This document shows, piece after piece, positions 25,382 to 36,437 of a stretch of 64,000 nucleotides of DNA (position 1 is the first letter of the stretch; each line of letters starts with the position of its first letter). Under the pieces are notes generated by a model. That model did not search any database, was not told the DNA's origin, and saw only the letters and a list, made by a program, of their open reading frames with translations. The DNA comes from Mytilus galloprovincialis (lineage: Eukaryota; Mollusca; Bivalvia; Mytilida; Mytilidae), in contig NC_134844.1 of assembly GCF_965363235.1 (NCBI RefSeq), forward strand, positions 54,184,872 to 54,248,871, read 5' to 3'. Position numbers and translations under genes: made by a program.

Positions 25382-25973
25382 GCCGTCATCGGGTAAAAAC
25401 GACAAATCAAAGAATTCAACTCTATAGAGAACTAATATAGGACAATGGTGTAGATTAAAAATTACACCACTCCAGATCCTTTTGTTTTCCACATAATTAA
25501 TATTGCCAATAAATAACAAGTTCCGGGTCGAATCCGATACCGATACCAATAGTATATTCACCTGTTAGCTATTACCTTATCTGTACGTTCCGCATTTGAC
25601 AGGCGCACCACCAAACGGTGTATTTAGGATTTTGCTATATACACGGGTCATAATCAAAGGGCTGACACTACTAAATTCTATCATTGTCAAATTGTTCCCT
25701 ATTGTAGTTTTATTCAGCAATCAGCAAGACTTTCTAAGATAACTAATATAGGACAATGCTGTTGATGAAAAAATACTCCATTCCTGGATAGCCAGGACCT
25801 TTTGTTTTCCAAAAAATTAATATTACCAATAATTGATATAAGTTCCAGGTCGACGGATTCAAACAGAAAGATTTGAAAGCAAAAAAAACTGTGTATCTTA
25901 TAATCGACATGACTTTATCAGATGACAATACCAATTACTAAAATAAGGCTTAGGCATAGTTATATACTTTAAA
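25382..25973. mobile_element. Repeat insertion splitting the RNase H domain
   Basis: Two diverged copies of a unit starting 'aactaatataggacaatg' (25430 and 25741) lie in tandem about 311 bp apart. Both are followed by 'ccttttgttttcca', 'aattaatatt' and 'aagttcc.ggtcga'. No coding. Exact edges are not resolved; they are placed where the RNase H homology stops and resumes. Confidence 0.6.
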
Positions 25974-27404
25974 TCAGTCACGGACCCGCGATATCACGGG
26001 TGTGTACTTGTTTATTTTAAAATATCCACCCCATTTGAACATAGAAGCATCTGTATAAATGTTTACAACTAAATGTCTTTCTTTTTTCCATTTTAACTTT
26101 CCTGTCCATGAATCCAAAACCCGCCAATTATTAAGTTCGTCCTTTAAATCTTTTGTCATTGGAATGCTTGTTTGATTGCGGATTCCTAATGACATTGCAT
26201 TATTCATCTTTCGAGTGTAAAGTTTTGTAAAAGAATAACAACGACCCACTAATTTTTGTAAATCTAGCACCGTAATAGCACTTTTCCTTAAACAATCCTC
26301 GCGTAAATTAATAAATTTTTGTTTTTTGGACTCAGTTATTCTGAAACATCTAGCTACGGAATCAACAACAAATCCCAAAAATACTACTGATTGGGACGGG
26401 ATAAACACGGTCTTGTCTAAATTAATGCAATACCCTAATCTAGTTATAACTTCACACACAATGTAATTTGCCAATAAAGCAGAACTGACACCTGCTTTTA
26501 AACCAGGTTTTCTTATTTCCTCGACAAGACGATCATATATATACAAATGTACAGGAATCAAAAACTTTGACCTAATATACGATGTTGCTTGCAGATTTAA
26601 TGTGTGATAAATGTAGCTAGAAAGTTTAAAACCAAACGGTAATGTTTTGAAAATGAAATAAAATCCACCCCACTGGATACCCACTAGTCCACGGGAATCC
26701 TCGGATAACATAACATTACCAAAACCTGATTTATCATCTATTGAGGTAAAATATGCATTTTCTCTAACGGCTCGAGGTACATTTTTGAGAGTGTCTCAAC
26801 TAAACGGTATATCTTTGATCCAATTGTTCAAATACATTAGATTAATGCATAATCTAGGTTTTGTTGGATCGACGGTTAAAGGTGCTACAATGTGGGGTGG
26901 TTTAGCTAAACCTACTTTTCCTAAGCATTCAATTGAACCATTTCTAAGTCTATCCACAACGGTTTCTGTTATGAACGTAGAAAACTTTTTGTATTTATTT
27001 GAATTATTGAATGTTTTTCTAGGTGGGAACTTATCATCATAATGGTGTCCCCAGAAATCTCCTTTAAAATGTACCATGTAATTATTAATATTTACACCAT
27101 GAACTAGTCAATCTAAAATTTCATCTGAAGAATACAAACAAGCTAATATTTTCTCCCATTGCTTTAACCTTGTATGAATTTGTCCAGCAACAAAATTCTT
27201 CGGATTCAAAAAATTCACATTTTGTATATCTGGAGATATATCATCCATTGCTTTTGAATAAACCTCCTCTGCTGAAACAACCTCCCTACTATTATCAATA
27301 ATTTTGTTTTCAAAATTAACAAACGTCGGGCGTCTAACTGTTACTGAAGTAGGATATGTTCCCAAATTTATTTTTAATTCCCATGGTTTTAACCGAAATG
27401 CATC
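25974..27404 (-). pseudogene. Reverse transcriptase (and start of RNase H) of Ngaro Pol
   Basis: A single reading frame from a 3' splice site (tttcgtttcag, at 27405) to the stop at 25974, interrupted by two TGA codons (27108 and about 26795). RT motifs in order: RLCINLMYLN (about 26840), motif A FTSIDDKSGF (about 26740), LPFGFKLSS (about 26650), motif C written YIYD instead of Y-x-D-D (about 26540), then FLGFVVDS and the RNase H start NIYTDASMFKWGG. The first Asp of the catalytic pair is replaced by Tyr (TAT), so this RT should be inactive even without the stops. The family is DIRS-superfamily RT; no integrase follows. Confidence 0.88.
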
Positions 27405-27480
27405 CTGAAACGAAATAAGTATGAGTTTAACTAACGGAATGGAAGATGTATTTTACTTGTATTAAAATTATGTAAATAAT

Positions 27481-28066
27481 TTAATTTGAACTTGCAGAAC
27501 TTTGGTTAGCTGGACAATCCCTAACAAAATAACCCGGCTTGTTACATTTAAAACATAGATTGTGACTATTACCACGCCCCCTACCGCGGGGTGGACCTGG
27601 AAAGCGAGGAGGCATTCCGTAAGATTGACCTTGTCCCTGACCAAAAGAATTTCCCATAAAACCTGGCCCATGCATGTACAAATTATGAGATTGCATATTA
27701 TAATTGTCATCATCAGTGAAACCAAATGTCTTAAGTAACTTCTGTTCTTTGTCAAGTATCGCTTCCTCCTCTTTGTTGCAAACAAGTTTCAACACTAGAG
27801 CTGCAGCAAAATTTGGTCTACTTTTGTGTATATGAAATCTACTTAGTATTAAGTTTATTTTGTCCTTTAAGTCATGATTTTGATTTCTCGCCAAATTGTC
27901 TAGTAATATCAATCTTTCATGTAAAACATCAATATCCACCTTTCCTTTTGCAGTCTCATCCTTAACGTCTCTCTTGGCCCTCTCAAATTCCGATAACTCG
28001 TCTTCAGCTTGTTTCTTCTCTAACTTTTTTTTCAAGCTCTGCTATTTTCTCTTCTAATGTCTTCAT
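27481..28066 (-). pseudogene. Gag exon 2 with CCHC zinc knuckle (frameshifted)
   Basis: This is the nucleocapsid-like part of the Ngaro Gag. It begins after a good 3' splice site (TTCATTTGTATAG at 28067) with a charged helical/coiled segment rich in Glu and Lys, then a Gly/Arg/Pro-rich stretch (GPPRGRGRGN), a CCHC knuckle (CFKCNKPGYFVRDC) and the stop. A one-base difference in an eight-A run near 28030 puts the first 14 codons out of frame with the rest. The splice phase matches exon 1 (phase 0). Confidence 0.75.
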
Positions 28067-30897
28067 CTATACAAATGAAGCAAAGAACTATATCTTAATT
28101 TCAAGCATTTATCTAGATTATTGTCTTATAAAATACACTCAAAATCACATGTAAGTCATAGCAAATATTGTCCTTAAATATTGTATTGAATATTTCATAC
28201 ATTCTGGCTACAACACCTAACGAATTCCTCCCTACCACTTCTTTTACACATGCTCTATTTATACACTAATTTACACGTATAAATCATCTATATGAAAACA
28301 GTAGCAAATATCTTAATTAGATCCGTTATTTTCATACATCTCTTTTTCTCATAAACCAAAATCCGTTGTACTTACAGAGATAATATAAATACAATACTTT
28401 CACGCTCATTCATTATCACTTGTCTTTGAAAAAAGACAAATACCACATTTGAATAAAATCTTTTACATTAATCGTTTAATGACATCAATTTATCTAAACT
28501 TTAAAACTGTACATGCCTGTTAATTAGTATTAAGGCAATGAATTAAGTTAATGAAACATGTATACGTACATTAGTGTATGTACTATCATGTAAATTATTA
28601 TTATTATTATATATAAATATGTAAGATATCTGTTTATATTTTATACATATTTGTTTTATTTTATTTTATTTTAATTTTTCTTTCGTTTTTAATAATTAAA
28701 CGTATTAAAGTACTATTCTTGTAAAACACCACGTGGAACAAATTCACAGATGCCACCTTCCCAAGCAAATTAACGTCTGATGTAACCCATGCCAAGGGCT
28801 TCATCTTATTAGTTTTATCACACTCATGTTGCTATAATTTGCTCTTAAATAAATATTAATATCTTTGAAGACGCGTAGCTGTCAAGTGTCTCTGTTTGAC
28901 CGCCTGTTTTAAAAATACACCCCGCTGATGTGGACTTCTATTCTGTTCAGATTGTTGATTCAAAACTAATCATCAAACAACATCTAATTAGTGTCCTACC
29001 CATAAAAGTTTACTTTGTACACAATAAATTATGTTCTCGCTTTAACAAACAACATGGTCAATTAGCAAATCTTGTGTATCAATAAATAACATGCTTTGTA
29101 TCTATATGCGAATAATGTTACATTTTTGTCTCTCTTTCTTTTAAGATCAAATATTAAGTTAACTGTAAAATGTATTTAAATAAATTGAATATGCTTTTCT
29201 CTCGTCTGTTATAAATTTATATTTCTTAAATTTATGCACTCTAAATTATTATTAGTTTTTTTTTTGTAACGCCGTTCGAACTTTTTAAACATGATATATC
29301 GCTATACCCAAATAGTAACGGTCCCCTTTACGCTTATTGCATTTACAAAACCGTGTACAAGGTCATATTTAATGTTAGTAAAAGAACAATTATAATGTGT
29401 CATTTATGTGCATGCTTTATATGAAACAGCCAATTAATCAATTTGACACCGATTCTAATTTGTAGAGTTTGATTTAAAAAAAAACAGAAAAAATGTGCTT
29501 CTACGGTTTCCCTTTTCACTCGTATTTCATAAAGTGTTCTTTCCTTCTCACTTTTTCTTAAATACCACCCTATAACACGTAAAACAACTCTTCTGGTTAT
29601 TTGACATTCTAACTCAAAATTGTACTTAACCTATTTGCTTCGAGCTCAAGAATACATCTTTTGAAATACCACCTTTCAACACACGTTCAAGTTTCCTTTA
29701 AGTATCCCTCTTTTATGTTTATATACAGTAAGTTAATTTAAAAAATTATAAATTTCTACTGTTTGCCGATATGAGTGTGCAAACTCCATTTAGCCACTAA
29801 TATTGATAATCGTATCTATATTTCCCTTTCTGAATGACCTCATAAATAGTAAAAATCATATTCTTTGTTCACGTTCGAGCATGATGCTAAAACAAATATG
29901 TTTTGTAATTTCTTTTGATACATACTTTAATATACATAATAATACCACCAAGTAAATTTTTCCTTGTCACGATCAAACACAAAACCGCAACCCCCATAAA
30001 AGCGTTTTGTCTCCTAAGCAATTTTCTCTTTTCCCTTTTATCACATTCCCCATCACGTTAATCCTAGCCGCTTAATGCGTACAGGTTCAAGAAACAATCT
30101 TGAACAAATTGCTAACATCATCTTCATCCTTCTCTTCTTTACTTTATTTTATTCTCATCCGAGCATCATGCCCAAACACATTTAAATGAAATACGATTTT
30201 TTTCTATTTATTTATTTTTTCTCTCTCTATTCACGTTCGAGCATAAAACCCGAACAATAATAATTTGATATATCAAAATTAAAATATCCAAAACTATTCT
30301 TTTTTTTTTCTTTCTTTTTTCTATTATATTTTAACCAACAAAATGTTTACACGTTCAAAAACTTGAACATTTTTTTTTTATTTACTTTTTTCCACGACCG
30401 AGCGTTATACTCGCCGCAACATTATTATTATTTTTTCTATGTACCTCTATTCACGTTCGAGCATCTTGCCCGAACAATATTCAAATAATTGAGTTTCAAC
30501 ATTTATATACACATGATAATATCATTAGACATTCTTTGTCTCCCGTTCAAATAGAACACCCGACAAAACATATTTTGTTTACTTGCATTCTTCCGTTGTC
30601 ACTTTTCTAAACAAATATTTTTAACTTTGAAATATCTGTGCCCGTTCAATATGAAACAAAATATCTAACTAAATATATAACAATAAAGTTTCATTAACAC
30701 GTGCGTACTAATTTGCATTTTGAACTTATTATTTAAACATTATTCATACACATATATATATACTGGCATACGATGACCTTTATGACGTGTTCATTTCTGT
30801 ATAATTATCTATTACACTCATCGTTTTCTCAAACTTTCCTCCTAACCCATTGTTATATCATTCATACTCTTTGTGTCAAATAAACTTAGAAACTTAC
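28067..30897 (-). other. Predicted 2.8-kb intron in the Ngaro Gag transcript
   Basis: Predicted from a 5' splice site (ggg/GTAAGT, at 30897) and a 3' splice site (TTGTATAG, at 28067) that keep the Gag frame in phase 0. The interval has no coding frame, is purine-rich on the element's sense strand, and carries the palindrome array at 29273-30660. Alternatively it is a long untranslated segment between two separate ORFs. Confidence 0.55.
29273..30660. repeat. Array of degenerate palindromes (hairpin units) inside the Ngaro element
   Basis: About eleven related units, roughly 50-300 bp apart and usually preceded by a T/C-rich tract: 29273, 29871, 29968, 30085, 30159, 30235, 30353, 30395, 30455, 30544 and 30643. 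The core is CACGTTCGAGCA ... TGCCCGAACAATA. The best-paired units are 30085-30105 (GTTCAAGA/TCTTGAAC), 30353-30368 (GTTCAA/TTGAAC), 30235-30255 (GTTCG/CGAAC) and 30455-30475 (GTTCGAGCA/TGCCCGAAC with one G-T). A-T and G-C pairs swap together between units, so the pairing or dyad symmetry seems conserved, not just the sequence. Confidence 0.65.
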
Positions 30898-31188
30898 CCC
30901 TGACGACTTGTTTTCTGTAGTTTGATTTTTCTTCTTTGGAGGTTCTTCAACCTTATCCTCTTTCAATGCGTATTATTGCTCTAATGCAAAACTAACAACT
31001 TTGCACAAGTTTTCTCTCGTGTCATCCACGTCTAGGAGCACTAAAATGTCATTTAATTGTATCTTTATTTTGGTGGCTACTTGTAACAAATCTTCCCTGC
31101 TAAAAGTACTTAAGCACTTCCCATTAAACTGCTGAAGCTTTGGATCAATGTCTGATCTGTATCTTTTAATTATCTTAAGGAGATCCAT
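30898..31188 (-). pseudogene. Gag exon 1 (one nonsense codon)
   Basis: Starts at the first ATG downstream of A1 (31188; MDLLKIIKRYRSDIDPK), includes a helical region with SREDLLQVATKIKIQ, meets TAA at 30973-30975, and continues open for 25 more codons (rich in Lys/Glu/Pro) to the splice donor ggg/GTAAGT. No named domain is recognised in this N-terminal part. Position and phase argue for a Gag N-terminus. Confidence 0.6.
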
Positions 31189-31466
31189 TATACGACTGCA
31201 CAATAGTATGACCTCCAATTGAGTGACGATGAGACCAAGAGTGGCCGTGCTATCTTATACATTGTATCTTTATTTTGGTGGCTACTTGTAACAAATCTTC
31301 CCTGCTAAAAGTACTTAAGCACTTCCCATTAAACTGCTGAAGCTTTGGATCAATGTCTGATCTGTATCTTTTAATTATCTTAAGGAGATCCATTATACGA
31401 CTGCACAATAGTATGACCTCCAATTGAGTGACGATGAGACCAAGAGTGGCCGCGCTATCTTATACA
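31057..31466 (-). repeat. 205-bp tandem duplication spanning A1 edge and Gag start
   Basis: 31057-31261 and 31262-31466 are almost identical copies. Each carries the first Gag codons and about 50 bp of the A repeat. Only the outer copy continues into the full A1. The duplication gives two potential Gag start codons (31188 and 31393). Confidence 0.88.
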
Positions 31467-31500
31467 TTCGAGGTACCGAAAGGGGTAACTTGGAACAGTG
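31412..31500 (-). repeat. A1 split direct repeat (5' end of Ngaro element)
   Basis: One mismatch in 89 bp to A2. Ends at CAGTG, then the host sequence (tgtactaatccaac) resumes, matching 53013-53027 in Y2. Confidence 0.9.
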
Positions 31501-32585
31501 GTGTACTAATCCAACTTTCAATAGATTTAGCACACAGACGGAATTTACAGTTCGAGAAAAACAAGAGTTTGTGTAATACCAAGATACAGGTATCGATATA
31601 TTGTAGAGCTTTGAATGTGCTTATTCGTATACAATAATATTTAATTTTATATTAATTCTCTAATTTCAAAGACAACAGTTATACCTATAAATCCATATTC
31701 AAAGATCTAATTCCAGTATTGAAAAGCTTTTAGAATCATTAAAGTTTATCCGGATCGTATCTAAATTTCTGGGCATCAAATGGAATATTCTGTTTTAAAT
31801 AAGTTTAACAGGTACAGCCAAACTTCCAAACCAAATCTTGGTATCTATGAAGAATTAAGTAAAGGTTTCAAGTTATTAGGGTAAACGATATCTCTGAAGG
31901 CATACTTCACCAGTAATACATAGAGTATGTTCTTATTTCCAAAACGTATATACATGTTATCAAGGAGAACATTAACAGTTTCAATCGTGGCGTCACAACT
32001 CCAGTAAGTAAATATCAAATTAACCTGTCTAAGCTTATTAGAGAAGAAGGCTTTGAAAATAAAAATTAACACTTTATAAGTTGTATGCATCTGAAGCACT
32101 TTTTTATTTATCTACTTCAGGAACGCTCAAAAACAGATTTTACATTATGTTTTTCAATATTTGTTAGGGTAATATCCATTGAATTCCATAATACTTCCAT
32201 GGTTTGACCTATGTGACGTTCGTTACAAGATTGTAAGGACAAAGTCTTGTTTGTATGCTATATCCCATATAACTGTCATTTATGTAACTTTTCCGTTTAG
32301 TATCAACTTATGCATGGTAAAATTTGATGCATTTATGTTTGTATGATTATATATATTTATTAAGTTTTTATAATTAAAAGCGATTTTATAACGATCGCAC
32401 AACACTAAATTGTGTTTGGTTGTTTCTACGAAATTTAAATAAGGAATCTTTTTATTTTCGGAGGAGTTAAACGAGGGTGAAGATAATTAATCTGATTTAG
32501 AATATAAAGTAGGTCAAATGATTTAATATCGGTTTTCTGAACTATTCGTGTTAAACTACCCATGTCAATTGTATACCCACGCCGC
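31501..32585. other. Y1 flank with decayed RT-like fragment on the minus strand
   Basis: The stretch matches 53013-54120 of Y2. A minus-strand frame (32099-31845) contains VNVLLDNMYIRFGNK, which resembles the segment just before the GIPMG motif of Penelope-like or similar reverse transcriptases, and similar residues appear in Y2 (about 53400-53600). The catalytic part is absent. It is probably an old retroelement remnant present before the duplication. Confidence 0.35.
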
Positions 32586-32593
32586 TATTTAAA
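32586..32593 (+). promoter_or_regulatory. TATA-like box of the B-box/NHL-like gene (putative)
   Basis: TATTTAAA about 30 bp upstream of a candidate start in 'aacttcctcg'. The Y2 pseudogene copy is identical on both sides but lacks exactly these eight bases (54136-54138). Confidence 0.4.
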
Positions 32594-32616
32594 GAACACG
32601 ATCGATTCGGTAAGTT

Positions 32617-32666
32617 AGAAATAACTTCCTCGTCCGCCATTTTGTAATTTGGGTTGAACTACGACG
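32617..32666 (+). other. Putative 5' non-coding exon of the B-box/NHL-like gene
   Basis: 'ttcctcgtccgccattttg' followed by a good splice donor (gacg/GTAAGAA at 32667), conserved in Y2 (54165-54211). It would join the coding exon at its 3' splice site (tttattttttag, ending 36436). The start position and the link are inferred from sequence only. Confidence 0.4.
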
Positions 32667-33039
32667 GTAAGAATACATTTATCATGTTTAACTCCTTTTT
32701 AATTCATAAAATGACTTGTTAACAATAAAATAAATATTCACGTGGTCGCAGTCTCTCACGATCGCTGCAAAACCAACAACATGTATTAAAGTATTTAGTC
32801 GTTGCTAAGGAAATATTAGTACACATTAAATATTCGATGACCTGAAGAAACAAATTTCTTCTAGTCAACACACTATTATGATCCTACTGAGTTTTTGTTG
32901 ATTTCTTGTCTTCACTAACCGTATTTTTTTTAACCAACTATACTTCGAACTGTTTTGAAACTTTATTTTTTTAATTTATTTCGTTTTGAACTTTTGGTTC
33001 TCAGTGCTGTTCATCTTGTACTTGTTTTGGCTTTCGAAC

Positions 33040-33510
33040 TTTTTTCATCTGAGCGTCACTGGTTAGTCTTGTGTGGACGAAATGCACTTCTGTTGTATTA
33101 AATATTAAACCTAGTGCCTTTTGTTTGCTATTATTCGTGTGTTGCTCTGTCCTATATGTTCTTCTATTTATTTGTATTGTAGTCCTGTCATGTTATGTTG
33201 TCATTTTAATGTTACATTTAACATTGCCATTAAAGCGGGAGGTTTGGCATGCCATAAAACCAGGTTCAACCCACCCTTGTTTTTCTAAAAATGCCCTGAA
33301 CCAAGTCAGGAAATTGGCCATTGTTACATTACAGTTCGTTTCTGTGTATGTTACATTTCAATGTTGTGTTTCTGTTGTGTCGTTGTTCTCCTCTTATATT
33401 TGATGCGTTACCTTCAGTTTTAGTTTGTAGCCCGGATTTGTTTTTTTTTCTCAATCGATTTATGAGTTTCAAACAGCGGTATACTACTGTTGCCCTTATT
33501 TACTTAAATT
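33040..33510 (+). repeat. Dispersed repeat R2 preceded by a decayed hammerhead motif
   Basis: 33050-33100 is a worn version of the hammerhead module (core CTGGTTA instead of CTGATGA). It is followed by 'ggttcaacccaccc', 'gcccggatttg' and 'cagcggtatactactgttgc'. The same pair occurs at 54590-55055 in Y2. The frame at 33071-33403 is repeat sequence, not a gene. Confidence 0.65.
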
Positions 33511-36049
33511 TCTGACCAAATCCACAGAAATGTTCCCTCGTCAAAATAAATTTATAGATTCGCAAACTTTTAACGTACGCTTTCAATTGAAAAATGATAG
33601 GTTAACCAAAATACATATCATTTCGATCGTTTGAAAGTATAACTGAACTGTCTCGAAATCTATAAAAGTTTCTTTCTGTATAAAAAATTATTTATTATAT
33701 TCGGACAAAATTAAGTAAGTTAATTGTAAACCCTCGACGGAAACTACTTTCCTCCGCTTCTCAGCGGAAAATTGTTACTGCTTTCGGATTGCAATAAGCT
33801 TGCTATTGGACGAAACTATAGCCAGTAAATAAGTCTATAATATTGAGTCAAAGTTACCTGAATTGTTAATAGACACTTGATTGGAGTGTTTGATCTTAAA
33901 TGATGACGCATTACTCTTTTCTATACGTATGATTTTGGCAAAACTTAACGAGAAATTAAAAAAAAAAGAACAGCAATACAAGATCAACAAAACAGATTAT
34001 TTTCATGAGCTCTATTCTGGTCCTAAATGTTGGAGAGTATTCATTGAATGAAACTGTATTGCATTAGCAAAAACATTGCTTTAGCAAAGTACAAGGTACA
34101 CATGTTTATACATATATGACAACTATAACAGGACACAGAGAACAACTAGATAAATTAAATAATGCAGAAATAACTTATGATAATACACACATTTGTACAA
34201 CGTATTAACTGATAATTTGGTTAATGATGCACACATACCTAAGTGAGTGACATCGGCTCTTTAGAGTCTCTAGTTACGATCAATTAGTTTAAACATATTT
34301 TATTTGCTGAATTAAAGCAAAATGGATTAGACACAAGTAAATCATACTTATGAAGTCTTCTCCATAATACAATATAAAGTTACAATAATAGTATAATATA
34401 ATGGACATGCATATGAAACAAACAATTAATGCAATATAATACTAGCTTTGATAGGTGAACAAAGAGGATAGAAAGTAAAAAGAGAAAAAGAAAGTTTGAA
34501 AAGTCGTATAATTCTGTGACGATGACTTGTGAATTGATGACAATGATGACGTTCCGTGTCAGTAATAATAACGCTCTATCAAGGCATAAGAAATCTGTTT
34601 GACCTTTTTATGAAGTTTTGAACATGTTTGAAAATTTGAATATTACGATCAATATGCTATCCTTTACATTAACGATAACTATCTTATTCTCTACTTTTAT
34701 AGATGTGCAAGATACACGTTAACAACGGAGGGCATACTCATTGATAAATGAAAGAATACAGTCAACGTAAGAATTATTTTATATTTTATCAGATACCAGC
34801 TATATATGGGGTTTCTGTTCTAGAAGGATACTGCTAAACAAATATCAATTATATATTGTATTGTTGTCAAACATAATTTGATAAGTATGATGCTGTTTAT
34901 AAGTCATATGAAACAAGTGACTGGTGAAAAATAATGTTTATCCAATTCATGAACCAATGTATGTATATATCATAATTTTAGTTTTCTGTGCACGATTTTC
35001 TCATTTTTTTACGCAAACATATCGTGTTATAATCAATCATTTTTTTTCTCTGTCTGTTATGTAGTGAAAATATGGCAGGTAATTTTAAAACTGTCGTGTT
35101 TTGAATCCGTAGTTTACCGATTGTCACTTTATAGTAAACAATCAACAAAGAAGCATAGATATTGAGCACGTGTATAACATGTACAATCAGATAACAGTTT
35201 TTTTCAATGACAGACCCATGCGTACTGCGATCACCGGATTTTTACGAGAGGGTCACGCTAAGGTCACTTGCATACGAAAAATATGTCGGTGAATTGCTTC
35301 CTGGAAGCAAGCAACTAAAAAAAAGTAAACCTCTTCTAAATGTTGACAAATCAAAGATTTTTCTTCAGAAAAAAGTATATGTATATAAGTCCTATAAGGA
35401 AAACTATCCATTTAGTTATAGAAAAAATATGCTTCTTTTTTTTTTTTTTTAATTTGAGGTTTCATATGACTTGGATGAAATATTTGTACAAAATATTCAA
35501 TTTATTATTTGATCTTTAAATCGATTTTTTATAATATGATTAAGAAATAATATTTCTTGTAAGTACTTAACAGCTCCAACAATTTGAGAAATCGAGTTCA
35601 AACCGATTAAATAATTTATATAAGTTTCGCTATAAAGTTTCTTAATAAATTTTTTTGGTCAGAAGTTTACCATACCGGCAAAGGTAGGTTACATATTTGA
35701 TCGGTTGGTTTTGCCAGGCTAAAGGAATACTGTTTACAACGATTTCAAATATCAAAATAGCTGACAAGCTTCATATAATTCGTGAGGGGCCAGTCTTTAT
35801 ACTTAATTTCCGAATCAAGGATCGAGACTTGCACCCATGATTTGTATACTTACATTTCTCAATATAAAATATACAGATTTTCTCGATTGAGCCGGAACGC
35901 CGAAATTGAAAAAAAGTATTCGAGTTGAGTTGACCAATGATAATCTGTTGATCGTTGTTTACCTATGACGAAGTTATTAATTTCATTGACAACGAGCACA
36001 TGCACCCTTTATTTCTAGCGAGACCAAAGGAAAATTTTGTAAATTACCG
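33511..36049. other. Y1 sequence without recognised gene
   Basis: Collinear with 55056-55870 and 56845-58280 of Y2. A frame at 35207-35452 is not preserved in Y2. Probably part of the intron between the putative 5' exon and the B-box coding exon. Confidence 0.5.
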
Positions 36050-36340
36050 AATAGAAGGTCTATAACACAACTGTCCACCTGACACCACAGAAAGTAGATG
36101 TTAGCTTATTTCAACGTACGACCTTCACCAATTAGCAAAATCCATACTGCATAGAAAGCTACAAAAGGCTGGAACAAGACTTTCATTCATCAATATGAAA
36201 TACAGAAATATGATATAAATGTCAATAAGACAACTGTCCACCAGACACCACATAAAGTAGATGTTAGCAAAATTCAGCGTTAGACCTTCACCAATGAGAA
36301 ATACGTACAGTTATCAAAAGGCTCGAACAAGACATAATGT
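36050..36340. repeat. Two tandem copies of an R1-like segment upstream of the coding exon
   Basis: 36060-36175 and 36225-36335 are similar ('aactgtccacc.gacaccac', 'agtagatgttagc', 'gaccttcaccaat'). Y2 has a single copy (58280-58410). Confidence 0.6.
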
Positions 36341-36437
36341 ATAACAATTCAAAACGAAATCCCGTTTGCACTTTTTCTTTTGAACAATAAAAATCATTCG
36401 AAATATATTCAGTAGTCTTTTTTCTTTATTTTTTAGA

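Larger units (their letters stand above)
21429..31500 (-). mobile_element. Ngaro-type tyrosine-recombinase retrotransposon (DIRS superfamily), degenerate full-length copy
   Basis: Read on the minus strand the order is A1 (31500-31412), Gag, RT, RNase H, SGNH hydrolase, tyrosine recombinase, B1 (22323-22261), A2 (22264-22176), about 685 bp, B2 (21491-21429). A1/A2 differ at one of 89 positions and B1/B2 at two of 63. This split-direct-repeat arrangement, without integrase or aspartic protease, is diagnostic of Ngaro/PAT-type DIRS elements, which integrate a circle by tyrosine recombinase and leave no target duplication. The A2-B1 junction (ggaatagtggaatatt) equals the fusion of the two outer ends, as expected. 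Block Y2 (52841) retains the unoccupied flank. The coding regions carry many inactivating changes, listed under each part. Confidence 0.9.

Noticed and set aside
29273..30660. Palindrome array interpreted as CRISPR
   Set aside because: Units are degenerate, spacing is irregular and AT-rich, and the context is a eukaryotic retrotransposon.
33255..33275. GGTTCAACCC as a pol III B-box, possible tRNA or SINE promoter
   Set aside because: No matching A-box at the right distance and no cloverleaf could be drawn.
33071..33403. 110-codon hydrophobic frame, apparent membrane protein
   Set aside because: Lies entirely within R2 repeat sequence; T-rich composition gives the hydrophobic look.
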